Part shown: piece after piece, positions 53,712-62,916 of the stretch | Position numbering within the stretch: position 1 is the stretch's first letter | Layout: the number at the start of each line of letters is the position of its first letter | From: Acidimicrobium ferrooxidans DSM 10331 | Lineage (GTDB): Bacteria > Actinomycetota > Acidimicrobiia > Acidimicrobiales > Acidimicrobiaceae | Direction: 5' to 3' | DNA length: 64,000 nt | NCBI RefSeq assembly: GCF_000023265.1 | Contig: NC_013124.1 | Coordinates: 1,802,001 to 1,866,000, forward strand | Notes under the pieces: generated by a model | Databases searched by the model: none | What the model was told of the DNA's origin: nothing | The model's input: only the letters and a program-made list of their open reading frames with translations | Made by a program: the position numbers and the translations under genes

Positions 53712-55250
53712 ATGCACGTGGCCCCTGAGCAGCTCGACGACGTCGAGCGCATCGCCCGAGCCGCCCTCGCCCGACTCGGCACCGAGGGCATCGACGACGA
53801 CCAAGAGCTCGCGTGGCGCCTCGCGCACGTCGTGAGCGCTCTCGGCGCCGTGCGAGCACTCGTGGACGATCCGGCGGTACCCCAAGCGCTCGCGAGCTAC
53901 GGTGCAGCCCTGTTCCTGCGGGAAGCGGCGAGCGAGCTCGTCGCGCTCGGCGTCATCGACGACCTCGGTGCGCTTCCGCTCCCACCGCGACCGTCCGAGG
54001 CGGCCGCTGCCGAGGTCGCCGAGGCGCCCACGACGTGGTCGCTGGGGGCCGACCTCGATCTCGCACGCGACACCTTCGGGCGCTTCGCGCGCGACGAGAT
54101 CGCACCGGTCGCCGACGAGGTCCATCGGCGCAACCTCGACGTACCCGAGCGCATCATCGAGGGCCTGGCTGGGCTCGGCGCTTTCGGCCTCAGCATCCCC
54201 GAACGCTACGGAGGCTCCGCCACCGGAAGCGTCGACGACACGCTGGCCATGCTGGTTGCGACCGAAGCACTCTCGCAGGCCTCGCTCGGGATCGGCGGCT
54301 CGCTGATCACGCGCCCCGAGATCATCGCCCGGGCGATCCTTGCCGGTGGCACCGAGGAGCAACGGGTCCGCTACCTGCCAGCGCTCGCGTCGGGCGAGCT
54401 CATGGGCGCTGTCGCCGTAACGGAGCCCGACTACGGCTCCGATGTCGCCTCGATCACGACGCAGGCGATCCTCGGGCCCGACACGGCCACCGTGCGCGGC
54501 ACGAAGACCTGGTGCACGTTCGCTGGACGCGCCAACCTGCTCGCGGTCCTCGCCCGCACCGAGCCCGACCCGAGCCTGCGTCATCGAGGGCTGTCACTCC
54601 TCCTCGTCCCCAAGGATCCCGTCCCGGGCCACAGCTTCGACCTCGAGATCGGCGGGGGCCGGCTCACGGGCCGCGCGATCGACACGCTCGGCTATCGCGG
54701 GATGCACTCCTACGAGGTCGCCTTCGACGACGTCAGCGTTGCGCGCGAGCAGATCGTCGGCGGCGAGGAGGGACGTGGCCGAGGGTTCTACCTCCAGATG
54801 GCTGGCTTCGAGAACGGGCGACTCCAGACGGTGGCGCGAGCAGTCGGACTGATGGACGCCGCACTTGCGCAGGCGCGCGCCTACGTCGCCAACCGGCGCG
54901 TGTTCGGACGCAGTCTCGCCGACTACACCCTGACCCGGCGCAAGCTCGCTCGCATGGTCGCGACGGTGGCGGCGGCACGGGCCGCCGCCTACCGCACCGC
55001 ACGTCACCTCGAGACCCCCGAAGGGTCGCTCGCAGCCTCGATGGCCAAGGCATGGTCGTGTCGCCAGGCAGAGTTGGTCACGCGCGAAGCACAGCAGCTT
55101 CATGGTGGCATGGGCTATGCCGAGGAGTACCCGGTGAGCCGTTACTTCGTCGATGCCCGGGTGCTCTCGATCTTCGAAGGCGCCGACGAGACGCTGTCGC
55201 TGCGCGTCATCGCGCGAGCAGTCGCATCGTCCAGCGAGACGACACGATGA
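53712..55250 (+). CDS. Acyl-CoA dehydrogenase, methylsuccinyl-CoA dehydrogenase-like
   Basis: A 512-residue FAD acyl-CoA dehydrogenase with an extra N-terminal helical region of about 110 residues. The core has VAVTEPDYGSDVASI, DTLGYRGMHSYEVAFDDVSV, GFENGRLQTVARAVG, RRVFGRSLADYTLTRRKLARM and QLHGGMGYAEEYPVSRYFVDAR. It ends in IFEGADETLSLRVIAR, which supplies the catalytic Glu. The long N-terminus and the LGYRGM...YE segment recall (2S)-methylsuccinyl-CoA dehydrogenase of the ethylmalonyl-CoA pathway. That subfamily call is from memory. A malyl-CoA-lyase-like gene and a MeaB-type GTPase lie 5-9 kb away, which fits. The stop overlaps the next start (ATGA). Confidence 0.8.
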   Translation: MHVAPEQLDDVERIARAALARLGTEGIDDDQELAWRLAHVVSALGAVRALVDDPAVPQALASYGAALFLREAASELVALGVIDDLGALPLPPRPSEAAAAEVAEAPTTWSLGADLDLARDTFGRFARDEIAPVADEVHRRNLDVPERIIEGLAGLGAFGLSIPERYGGSATGSVDDTLAMLVATEALSQASLGIGGSLITRPEIIARAILAGGTEEQRVRYLPALASGELMGAVAVTEPDYGSDVASITTQAILGPDTATVRGTKTWCTFAGRANLLAVLARTEPDPSLRHRGLSLLLVPKDPVPGHSFDLEIGGGRLTGRAIDTLGYRGMHSYEVAFDDVSVAREQIVGGEEGRGRGFYLQMAGFENGRLQTVARAVGLMDAALAQARAYVANRRVFGRSLADYTLTRRKLARMVATVAAARAAAYRTARHLETPEGSLAASMAKAWSCRQAELVTREAQQLHGGMGYAEEYPVSRYFVDARVLSIFEGADETLSLRVIARAVASSSETTR

Positions 55251-56053
55251 GCGCCCTCCGCCGCCTCCTCGGCGATCTGCTGTACTGGGCCGGCCTCATC
55301 GCCGGCACGGGGGCCATCGTGATCCACCTGTTCACACTTACCGTGCTGACGCCCGGGCGCCTCACCCAACAAGCACATCAGCTGCTCTCAGCCAGCGTCG
55401 TCCAGCGCGCGATCGCCGACTCGCTCGCCAACGCGCTCCAACCCATCGCTTCGGCTCAGGGCGTCCAGCTCACGTCGAGCGAAACCCTCGCTGCGGTCCA
55501 CAGTGCGCTCAGCTCGCCGCTCGTCCAGAGTGACTTCCTCGGCGCCATGACGACCGCGCAAGATCGCCTCCTCGGGAAGACCAGCGCACCCGTCGTGATC
55601 GGCGGACCCGCCTTCACGCAGGCCATCGCCGCCAGCCTTGCATCCGTCGACCCGTCCGTCGCCCATGTGGTCGCAGGCGAGGACCTCGCCGTCACCGTTC
55701 CCGGAGCCGACGTGCCCAACCTTGGCTTCATCGCCACCAACGCCCCGCGCACCGAGCACACGCTGACGGACATCGCGCTGCTCGCCCTCGTCCTCGCCCT
55801 CGTGCTCCACAACGACCGGCGCAAGCTCCTCGCCCGCATCGGCACCTGGCTCGTCGGCTGCTCGATCGCCGAGGTCGCCTTGTTCTGGTTCCTCCCGAAG
55901 GTCATCCTGCCGCACGTCGGCTTCTCGTGGGCCCAGTTCGCCGCGGTGGTCCTCACGATGACCGGGGCGGCCACGGTCACGTTCTTCCTCGAGCTCTTCG
56001 CTGCAGGCGCCGCAGCCATCGCGCTCGCGCGCGGCGCGAAGGCGCTGGTGTGA
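55247..56053 (+). CDS. Membrane protein of unknown function
   Basis: A 268-residue protein with one N-terminal helix (LLYWAGLIAGTGAIVIHLFTL), a polar extracytoplasmic domain of about 130 residues rich in Ser, Ala and Gln, and three C-terminal helices. I do not recognise the family. It is coupled to the acyl-CoA dehydrogenase gene by ATGA and converges on the sortase gene 4 bp away. The extracytoplasmic domain suggests an envelope role. Confidence 0.7.
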   Translation: MSALRRLLGDLLYWAGLIAGTGAIVIHLFTLTVLTPGRLTQQAHQLLSASVVQRAIADSLANALQPIASAQGVQLTSSETLAAVHSALSSPLVQSDFLGAMTTAQDRLLGKTSAPVVIGGPAFTQAIAASLASVDPSVAHVVAGEDLAVTVPGADVPNLGFIATNAPRTEHTLTDIALLALVLALVLHNDRRKLLARIGTWLVGCSIAEVALFWFLPKVILPHVGFSWAQFAAVVLTMTGAATVTFFLELFAAGAAAIALARGAKALV

Positions 56054-56057
56054 TGGC

Positions 56058-56744
56058 TCAGCCGACGAGCGAAGCCTCGACGATCACATTGTCGGCATAG
56101 GACCCGCCGACGCCAGGGACCTCAGTGAACGGTCCCCCACAGGTCACCAGCGCGAGTGTGGGTGGCCCTTGGGTCGTGAAGAGCTGTGGATGCACGACGG
56201 TGTTCGGCGAGAGCACCGGCTTCGTGTCGACTCGCCACTCGGTCTCGCGCCCACCCCAGTTGAGATAGACAAGATCACCGGGGACGAGCTGGCCGATCTC
56301 GCCGAGGGCGCCCTCGCCCTGCCCGACCCAGTTCACGTGCCCAGCGAGCAGCGTCACTCCGGGCGCTCCGGGCGATGGCGTCTGCTCGTCCCACCCCACC
56401 GTGTGCACGTCGGACGGGATGGTCAGCTCACCGTTCACCGGCCCCTCGGCGACCACCGGCGCGCTCACGGCAAGCGCAGGGATGGAGATCTCGGCGACCT
56501 CGCCCGACACGGTCGGCGTAAACGGCACGAGACGACTCCCGCCTTGGCGGGGAGCGATCGCTCTCTGGCTCGCGAGTGACCGGGCTCGCACGTGATCGAG
56601 GTGGGTCAGACGCGCGATGCGAGCAGCCGGCGACGTCGCGATACCGTCGTAGACGAGCCAGCCCCCCGCAACGATCGCGAGGGCGGACCCGCCCACCGCG
56701 AGCCGGCGCCAACGAGCGCTCCGGGCGCGCTCAGCGACGCTCAT
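56058..56744 (-). CDS. Class F-like sortase
   Basis: A 228-residue exported transpeptidase. A membrane anchor (RLAVGGSALAIVAGGWLVYDG) is followed by a sortase barrel: EISIPALAVSAPVV, PGVTLLAGHVNW (catalytic His) and LALVTCGGPF (nucleophile Cys). It closes with VGGSYADNVIVEASL. In class F sortases as I remember them this last segment reads YRDN, with the catalytic Arg; here the residue is Ala. The protein may be altered in activity or use another Arg. The gene begins 14 bp inside the end of the IS-split surface-protein gene, its likely substrate. Confidence 0.82.
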   Translation of the reverse strand: MSVAERARSARWRRLAVGGSALAIVAGGWLVYDGIATSPAARIARLTHLDHVRARSLASQRAIAPRQGGSRLVPFTPTVSGEVAEISIPALAVSAPVVAEGPVNGELTIPSDVHTVGWDEQTPSPGAPGVTLLAGHVNWVGQGEGALGEIGQLVPGDLVYLNWGGRETEWRVDTKPVLSPNTVVHPQLFTTQGPPTLALVTCGGPFTEVPGVGGSYADNVIVEASLVG

Positions 56745-57043
56745 CGTGCCTCGCGCGGAGGGAACGACGACGTACGGCGACCGCCAGCGTCCCACATCCC
56801 ACGCCACCGAGCACGATGCCGATGGGCACCGCAGCGGTCGTGGTCGACGGAGCGACCCTTGGCCCGGTCGCGAGCAGCACGGGCGTGACCGACGTCGAGC
56901 TCGTGCGAGGTGTCGGGAGCGAGGTCGACGAACCGGAGGTCGTGGGGGTGGGTCCCGAGCCTGTCGGAAGCGAGGTCGACGATCCGGAGGTCGTGGGGGT
57001 GGGTGATGGGCCCGTCGAGCCAGACGAACCGGAGCCAGAGGAC
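56731..57043 (-). pseudogene. 3' part of IS-interrupted sortase-substrate surface protein
   Basis: The C-terminal 104 codons of a surface protein. A Ser/Gly/Thr/Pro-rich stalk contains two copies of PTPTTSGSSTSLPT. It is followed by a sorting-type signal: VLLATGPR (an LxxTG-like site), a hydrophobic segment (AVPIGIVLGGVGCGTLAVAV) and a basic end (RRRSLRARHDERR). The part is cut off from its promoter and signal peptide by the IS3 element at 57047. Joining it to 58329-59944 restores one frame. Confidence 0.85.
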
Positions 57044-57090
57044 CCCTGGCCTTCCCCCCTCCAGGTTGACACCTGCTATAGGAGGAAGGG

Positions 57091-57420
57091 ATGAGCCAGA
57101 CACCGAACCCACCACCGGGCGACGGCCCCGCTGGACGACGACGCGGCCGCTACCCGAGCCAGTTCCGCAAGGACGCGGCAGCGTTGGTTCTCGACCAGCG
57201 CCGCACCATCGCTGACGTCGCCCGTGAGCTTGGCATCAACGAGCAGACCCTTGGTAACTGGGTCCGTCAGGAACGCATCGACCGAGGTGAGCGAGAGGGC
57301 CTGACGAGCGCCGAGCGCGAGGAGCTGACACGGCTGCGCCGCCAGGTCAAGCAGCTCACCGTGGAACGCGAGCTGCTCAAGCGAGCGATGGCCTTCTGGG
57401 TGAAGGAGGGGGGACAGTGA
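57091..57420 (+). CDS. IS3-family transposase OrfA
   Basis: A 109-residue helix-turn-helix protein (RRGRYPSQFRKDAAALVLDQRRTIADVARELGINEQTLGNWV). A leucine-zipper-like tail (ELTRLRRQVKQLTVERELLKRAMAFWVKE) follows, as in other OrfA proteins. GGAGG precedes the ATG by 5 nt. Its TGA overlaps the orfB GTG. The G-run just before the stop (AGGGGGGAC) could allow frameshifting to an OrfAB fusion, but this is not certain. Confidence 0.92.
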   Translation: MSQTPNPPPGDGPAGRRRGRYPSQFRKDAAALVLDQRRTIADVARELGINEQTLGNWVRQERIDRGEREGLTSAEREELTRLRRQVKQLTVERELLKRAMAFWVKEGGQ

Positions 57421-58295
57421 GCCGCTACCACTGGATCTCCCGCCAGGAGGCCAAGGGCTTCTCTGTAGCGGCAGCAGCACGAGTCATCGGGGTCTCTCGC
57501 CAGGCCTACTACGCCTGGCGACACCGTCGGGACCGAGGCGAGGATCCCGAGCACCTGGTGCTCGCGAGCGAGCTTCGCGCCATCTGGCACGAGAGCGACG
57601 GCACCTACGGCAGCCCCCGCATCACCCACGAGCTGCGACGGCGCGGGTTCTGCGTGAACCACAAGCGGGTGGAACGCCTGATGCGCGAGCTCGAGATGGC
57701 AGCGGGCCCACGCCGGCGCTTCGTAGTCACGACGAGGCGGGGAGAGGACGCAGCGCTCCCGGACCTCGTCCGTCAGGACTTCGCTCCTGGTGAGCCGAAG
57801 CGCAGGTATGTGAGCGACATCACCTACGTCCGCACCGATGAGGGGTTCTGCTATCTCGCCACGGTGGCAGATCTTGGCTCGAGGCGCATCGTGGGCTGGT
57901 CACTTGGGCGTCACATGCCCGATGACCTGGTGGTCGAGGCGATCCGCGAAGCACTCGGGACTCGGGGCAGCCTGGCTGGGGCGATCTTTCACAGCGATCG
58001 CGGCAGCCAGTACCTCTCCCGGAAGGTACGGAGCCTGCTCGCGACCCTTGGCATTCGCCAGTCGGTGGGGAGGGTCGCGACCTGCTACGACAACGCCGTG
58101 GCCGAGTCCTTCTTCGGGAGCTTGAAGCGCGAGCTGGTGGCTCGCTACCGCTTCGCGAACCTCTCAGGGGCTCGCTCTGCCATCGCTAGCTGGATTCACC
58201 GTTACAACACGGTCCGCCTGCACTCAAGCCTCGGGTACCTACCGCCCGTCGAGTACGAGCTCTCCTGGGCCTGCCGGGAGGTGGCCGTGGCCTAA
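57417..58295 (+). CDS. IS3-family transposase OrfB (DDE integrase core)
   Basis: A 292-residue transposase. The order is HTH_21-like YGSPRITHELRRRGFCVNHKRVERLMRE, then the rve core. The core has YVSDITYVRTDEGFCYLATVADLGSRRIVGW (first Asp), AIFHSDRGSQYLSRKVR (second Asp) and AVAESFFGSLKREL (Glu). The DD(35)E triad is complete and the frame undamaged, so it should be active. It ends 8 bp before the right inverted repeat. Confidence 0.94.
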   Translation: MSRYHWISRQEAKGFSVAAAARVIGVSRQAYYAWRHRRDRGEDPEHLVLASELRAIWHESDGTYGSPRITHELRRRGFCVNHKRVERLMRELEMAAGPRRRFVVTTRRGEDAALPDLVRQDFAPGEPKRRYVSDITYVRTDEGFCYLATVADLGSRRIVGWSLGRHMPDDLVVEAIREALGTRGSLAGAIFHSDRGSQYLSRKVRSLLATLGIRQSVGRVATCYDNAVAESFFGSLKRELVARYRFANLSGARSAIASWIHRYNTVRLHSSLGYLPPVEYELSWACREVAVA

Positions 58296-58328
58296 ATTCA
58301 GACTGTCAAGCAAATGGGGGGAAGCCCA

Positions 58329-59944
58329 CCCGAACCCGACGAACCGCCAGAGCTGGTCGGCGACGCGGGGACGGTCACCGTCACCTGGTTGGACGGAGTC
58401 GTCGAACCGTCGTAGCTCACGGTGGCGACGTTGGTCGCGCTCTGGGTCGCCGGCGCCGATGCCGACACCGTGACCGGGATCGTTACGGAACCGAGGACGG
58501 TGCCGCTCGCCACGTCGATGGGCTGACCGTTCACCGGCACGAGCGTGCAGGTCATGGTCCCAGCTGAGATGGCACACGGTTTCCCGCCCGGAGCGCTGTC
58601 GCTCAACCCCGCCGACGGCGTGAAGCTCGGCGAGCCGTAGCTGAGCCAGGTCACGCTCGGCAAGTTGTCACTGACCGTGAGCGGGTCGGCGATGATGCCC
58701 GAGCCCATGATGGTGATCGTGTACTCGCCGGTCGTCCCTGGGCTCGCGACCGAGGTCGGGCTCCCGCCGCTCTCGTACCCCTTCACGACCGTGAACGTCG
58801 GTGGGGCAGGCTGTGGGAGCGTGCCCACGAACCCGTGGGGCGCGGTGTGGACCTCGGGGACCACGACACAGGGGACCCCCGCCGTCTGGACGCAGCTCGC
58901 AGTGTTCGACAAGGTTCCCTCGATGACGTCCCCGTCGATCTGGGTGCCGCCGGTGATGGTGCCGAAGGGCGCGAGGAGCGACCCCTCCCACTGCACGCCA
59001 CCCGAGCCTCGCTGGCCATCGAGCGTGATGGACTGCGTCGCACTCGACGACGGCGGCGCGGCGACGAAGATCGCCCTGCTGGCGCCCGTCGCGCTCACCG
59101 ACGTGATGAAGGAGAGATCCGCCTGGGTCGGGAGCTGGACGATCAAGGTGGCCGACGAGGGCACCGAATAGGCGAGCGTCCACTCCGGGGACGCCGGGTA
59201 CGCGGCCTGGCCGGCCTCGATGGCAGCCAACGCATGACCAAGGTTCACGACGACGTCCCCCGTCTGCGTCGACGGGACGCTGATCGTGATCGTCGGACCC
59301 GAGGAACCCGTCGTGGGGTAGGTGACGCTCGCCCCGCTCGTCACCGGCAGGCCCGAGAGCTCCTCGTCGAGGGCCTCGAGATAGGTGTTCTCTGCGGCAA
59401 AGTCGAGCGGACTCGTTGGGGACGCCGTCGTCACCGGCCCGCTGCCGTTGTTGTAGAGCGTCCATGATCCCTGCGTCCCCGTGGGCGTCGGGGAGACTGC
59501 CGCCCCGTAGTTCCCGAGGACGAACGTGCTTCCGCTCTGGACATCGGGTGCAACGAGCGCGTCACACGTCACGCCCGGGGGGCAGGAGAACCCGGGGACC
59601 TTCTTTCCGTCGACGGTGAAGCTCGTCCCATGCGCGGTACCGATGCTGCCACCGAAGGCCGCCCATCCGGTCGTGTCGACCGAACCCTCGAGCGTCGCGT
59701 CACCGCCACCGACGTAGAAGCCGTACGGAAACGGATTCGCCCCGCCGAGCGTCCAAGTCGTCGAGTCAGAACTCGCCCGGGCGCCGGTGCCGACGAGTCC
59801 GAACGCGCCCGCCATCCCTGCCGACGCGACTGCGAGCGCAACCGCGCCAACGAGGCGTCCTCGCCACGCGAGGTGTCGACGCTGCCTCGTGTGACGACCC
59901 CTCCTGGTGCGCCGCCGCAGTCCCCTGGTCTCCGCCTCGTCCAT
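58329..59944 (-). pseudogene. 5' part of IS-interrupted sortase-substrate surface protein (choice-of-anchor A type)
   Basis: The N-terminal 538 or so codons of a surface protein. A basic N-terminus and signal peptide (GAVALAVASAGMAGAFG...ARA) precede a domain that resembles choice-of-anchor A proteins: PFPYGFYVGGGDATLEGSVD, STFVLGNYGAAV, and SPLDFAAENTYLEALDEELSGLPVTSG. A DUF11-like module (FTVVKGYESGGSPTSVASPGTTGEYTITIMG) follows. Translation now runs into the IS end and stops after about nine extra residues (GLPPICLTV). Removing the IS and one CCC gives 642 residues ending in the sorting signal at 56731. The ATG at 59944 has GGGAG 5 nt upstream. Confidence 0.85.
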
Positions 59945-60262
59945 GTGCGCTCCCAACCCTGGCTACCGGAGCCGGCCACCCAACCATGGCCACGCTGTGT
60001 GGTTCGATGGTACTACGTCATGTGGCGTCTTCGCCACATTGCCCTCAAGGTTTGCACCATCGTTGCCGATAAGGCCACCTGGCCGCTGTTCAGGACCGCG
60101 CCTTGGCGACGTCGGGACCACGACGGTCCTCTTGAGGCGCTCGACGCTCAGCGTGAGGGCAGGCTCCCTACGAGGCCAACGACCGATGCGTCAGCCCACG
60201 CACTCCTGTGGCGCTGCACCAGCGCACCAGGCCACTCGCACTCGGTCGCCGCAGCGACGGCG
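59945..60262. other. Intergenic region upstream of the surface-protein gene
   Basis: About 320 bp without a convincing gene. It is less GC-rich around 60,000-60,080 than its surroundings and contains a nested inverted-repeat structure at 60005-60062. The rest, toward the malyl-CoA-lyase-like gene (60,063-60,262), shows nothing recognisable; open frames there lack start sites and family motifs. Confidence 0.5.
60005..60062 (-). promoter_or_regulatory. Nested hairpin element upstream of the surface-protein gene
   Basis: An outer pair CGATGGT (60005-60011) and ACCATCG (60056-60062) encloses an inner perfect hairpin ATGTGGCG-TCTT-CGCCACAT (60020-60039). Read on the minus strand it lies about 60-120 nt before the surface-protein ATG, where a 5' leader would be. 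It may be a structured leader RNA or a double operator. No known riboswitch consensus was matched. Confidence 0.4.
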
Positions 60263-61201
60263 CTACGACGCCGACGGCGTCATGCCGGCGCGACGGCCAC
60301 GGAGGGCGAACTTCTCCGCCATCTTGCGACTCGCCTCGTCGATCATCTCGTCCCCGAACATGACCGCTCCACGACGGTCCGACGTCGTGGCCTGCTCGTA
60401 GGCGTCCAAGATGGCGACGGCGCGATCGAAGAGTTCCTGTGACGGACGATACGTGTCGTTGAGGACGTCCACCTGCGTCGGATGCAACGCCCACTTGCCG
60501 TCGTAGCCCAGCATGGCCGATCGAAGCGCGGAGGCCTTGAGGCCCTCGAGGTCGTGGATGCGCAAGAACGGGCCGTCGATCACCTGCAGACCCGCCGTGC
60601 GCGCCGCCATCAGGATCTTCGAGAGGACGTAGTGAAAGTGGTCACCCGGATACTCCGGAATCGCAGCCCCACCGGTGAGCACCGGCAGCTGCATCGACGC
60701 CGAGAAGTCCGCCGGTCCGAAGACGAGCGTCTCGAGCCGTGACGACGCGGTTGCGATGGCCTCGACGTTGATCAGTCCCCGGGTCGTCTCGATCTGGGCC
60801 TCGATGCCGATGTGGCCGCGCTCGAGTCCGAGTTCGGCCTCGAGCTGCGTGAGAACGAGATCGAGCGCCACCACCTCGTCGGGGCGCTGCACCTTCGGCA
60901 ACATGATCTCGTCGAGACGCGGGCCAGCCCCTGTCACCACCTCGATCACGTCGCGCAACGTGAGCGGCGTATCCCAGGCATTCACCCGGACGCACACCAC
61001 CCGCTCGCCCCAGTCGAACGAGCGGATCGCACGGGCCACCCGCCCGCGGGCCTCGAGCTTCTCGCTGGGTGCGACCGAGTCCTCGAGATCGAGGAACACC
61101 ATGTCAGCCGGGATGGTCAGCGCTCGCTCGATGAAGCGATCGGACGATCCAGGTACCGCGAGGCACGAACGACGGAGGAGATCACGAGATCGGGCACCCA
61201 T
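60263..61201 (-). CDS. HpcH/HpaI aldolase-citrate lyase family CoA lyase (malyl-CoA lyase-like)
   Basis: A 312-residue TIM-barrel lyase. RRSCLAVPGSSDRFIERALTIPADMVFLDLEDSVAP holds the metal-binding acidic pair. VCVRVNAWDTP, DEIMLPKVQRPDEV, IEAQIETTRGL and LVFGPADFSASM follow. The C-terminal SAMLGYDGKWALHPTQVDVLN is diagnostic of the CitE/Mcl group. Candidates are L-malyl-CoA/beta-methylmalyl-CoA lyase or a citryl-CoA lyase-type enzyme. The methylsuccinyl-CoA dehydrogenase-like gene nearby favours the first. It ends before the 320-bp gap and is separated from trehalose synthase by 38 bp. Confidence 0.85.
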   Translation of the reverse strand: MGARSRDLLRRSCLAVPGSSDRFIERALTIPADMVFLDLEDSVAPSEKLEARGRVARAIRSFDWGERVVCVRVNAWDTPLTLRDVIEVVTGAGPRLDEIMLPKVQRPDEVVALDLVLTQLEAELGLERGHIGIEAQIETTRGLINVEAIATASSRLETLVFGPADFSASMQLPVLTGGAAIPEYPGDHFHYVLSKILMAARTAGLQVIDGPFLRIHDLEGLKASALRSAMLGYDGKWALHPTQVDVLNDTYRPSQELFDRAVAILDAYEQATTSDRRGAVMFGDEMIDEASRKMAEKFALRGRRAGMTPSAS

Positions 61202-61239
61202 GGGCCCCAGCGTACCAATGCGGGTGGGTCCGCGTCAGC

Positions 61240-62916
61240 TCACGCTTCCGAGAGCTCGAACCACAAGAACCCGTACGGCGCGAGCGTCAGTGGGTAGCCT
61301 CCGTCGGCTGGGACCTCAGGAAATGGGGTCATGCCGAGCAGCTCCACCGGCACAAAGCCCTCGAACCCACGAAGATCGAGGCGGCAGGGCTGAGCCTTCG
61401 AGGACAGATTGCTCACGCAGGCCACGACCCGCTCGTGCTCCTCGTCGAAGCGGAGGTAGGCCAAGATCGCCGGATTGTCGACGTCGCGCAGCTCGAAGGT
61501 ACCGTCACCAAAGACTCCCTCCTGGCGACGCGCGAGCAGGAGCTCGCGCAGCCATCTGAGGAACGACGACGGGTTGCGCATCTGCGATTCGACATTGACG
61601 ACCTGGTAGCCATAGACCGGGTCGGTGATCGGGGCGAGGTAGAGGCGCTGGGGATCGGCGCGCGAGAACCCGCCGTTACGATCGGGCGACCACTGCATGG
61701 GGGTACGCACCGAGTCGCGATCGCCGAGGTAGACGTTGTCCCCCATCAGGATCTCGTCGCCGTAGTAGAGCACCGGTGAGCCCGGCAGCGACAGCAGGAG
61801 CGCGTGGAGGAGTTCGGCCACGCGACGATCGTTCTCGATGAGGGGCGCGAGGCGCCGACCGATGCCAACGTTGCGTCGCGCGATGGGATCGGACGCGAAG
61901 GCCGCCCAGAGAAAGACGCGGTCCTCTTCGGAGATCATCTCGAGGGTGAGTTCGTCGTGGTTACGCAGGAAGATGCCCCACTGGCACCGCGGCGGGATCG
62001 GTGGGGTCTCGGCGATGGCGTCGCGAATCGGCTGCGCACTCTCCTGCTTCACCGCCATGAACAGCCTCGGCATGAGCGGGAAGTGGAAGCACATGTGGCA
62101 CTCGTCGCCCTGGCCGAAGTACTCAACGACCTGGGCCGGAGGCTGGTTCGCCTCGGCGAGCAGCACCGCGTCGGGAAACTCGGCATCGACGAGCGCCCTG
62201 ATCCGGCGAAGGAACGCGTGGGTACCGGGAAGGTTCTCACAGCGCGTCCCCTCGGCCTCGAAGAGATACGGGACCGCATCGAGGCGAAAACCGTCGACGC
62301 CAAACGCCAGCCAGTAGCGCACGATCTCCAGCATCGCCTCTTGCACCGCCGGGTTCTCGTAGTTCAGATCGGGCTGATGAGAGAAGAACCGATGCCAGTA
62401 GTACTGTTCGCGTTCTGGCGCCCACGACCAGTTCGACGACTCGGTATCGACGAAGATGATCGGGGCGTCGCGATACCCGTCGTCCGTGTCCGACCACACG
62501 TACCAGTCCGCCTTCGGATTGTCGCGCGACGAGCGCGACTCCACGAACCATGGGTGCTGGTCGCTCGTGTGGTTCAGCACGAGATCGGCGATCACGCGCA
62601 TCCCGCGCAGGTGCGCCTCCCGAAGCAGCTCGGCAAGGTCGTCGAGGGTGCCAAGGTCGGGATGGACCTTGGTGAAGTCAGCGACGTCGTAGCCACCGTC
62701 GCGCAGCGGCGACTCGTAGAACGGGAGCAGCCACAAGCAGTCCACCCCGAGCCACTCGAGGTAGTCGAGCTTCTCGATGAGGCCTCGGAGGTCACCGACG
62801 CCGTCGTCGTTCGAGTCGTAGAACCCGCGGATCAGCACCTCGTAGAAGACCGCTTGCTGGTACCACGCGGGCTCGCCCTCGGCGCCCCGCAGCGAGGCGA
62901 ACCGGTGTTGGGCCAT
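61240..62916 (-). CDS. treS: Trehalose synthase (maltose alpha-D-glucosyltransferase, GH13)
   Basis: A 558-residue GH13 enzyme isomerising maltose and trehalose. It has [58 protein letters not shown] (nucleophile Asp), VLLAEANQ (acid/base Glu), [12 protein letters not shown] (transition-state Asp) and [28 protein letters not shown]. These match the TreS subfamily. There is no fused maltokinase domain. The ATG at 62916 overlaps the enoyl-CoA hydratase stop (TGATG). Trehalose supply suits osmotic or heat stress protection. Confidence 0.93.
   Translation of the reverse strand: MAQHRFASLRGAEGEPAWYQQAVFYEVLIRGFYDSNDDGVGDLRGLIEKLDYLEWLGVDCLWLLPFYESPLRDGGYDVADFTKVHPDLGTLDDLAELLREAHLRGMRVIADLVLNHTSDQHPWFVESRSSRDNPKADWYVWSDTDDGYRDAPIIFVDTESSNWSWAPEREQYYWHRFFSHQPDLNYENPAVQEAMLEIVRYWLAFGVDGFRLDAVPYLFEAEGTRCENLPGTHAFLRRIRALVDAEFPDAVLLAEANQPPAQVVEYFGQGDECHMCFHFPLMPRLFMAVKQESAQPIRDAIAETPPIPPRCQWGIFLRNHDELTLEMISEEDRVFLWAAFASDPIARRNVGIGRRLAPLIENDRRVAELLHALLLSLPGSPVLYYGDEILMGDNVYLGDRDSVRTPMQWSPDRNGGFSRADPQRLYLAPITDPVYGYQVVNVESQMRNPSSFLRWLRELLLARRQEGVFGDGTFELRDVDNPAILAYLRFDEEHERVVACVSNLSSKAQPCRLDLRGFEGFVPVELLGMTPFPEVPADGGYPLTLAPYGFLWFELSEA

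Larger units (their letters stand above)
57047..58328 (+). mobile_element. Complete IS3-family insertion sequence (1,282 bp)
   Basis: The two 25-bp ends (57047-57071 and 58304-58328) are imperfect inverted repeats with 19 of 25 positions matching. Both start TGG and share CTTCCCCCC and TTGACA. The element is flanked by CCC on both sides (57044-57046 and 58329-58331), a 3-bp target duplication typical of IS3. It carries intact orfA and orfB with overlapping ends. It lies inside a sortase-substrate gene in opposite orientation. Confidence 0.93.

Noticed and set aside
59980-60110. c-di-GMP riboswitch before the surface-protein gene
   Set aside because: Some short matches (GCAAACC) exist, but the conserved two-helix core of c-di-GMP-I aptamers could not be laid out. 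It is kept only as an unclassified structured element.
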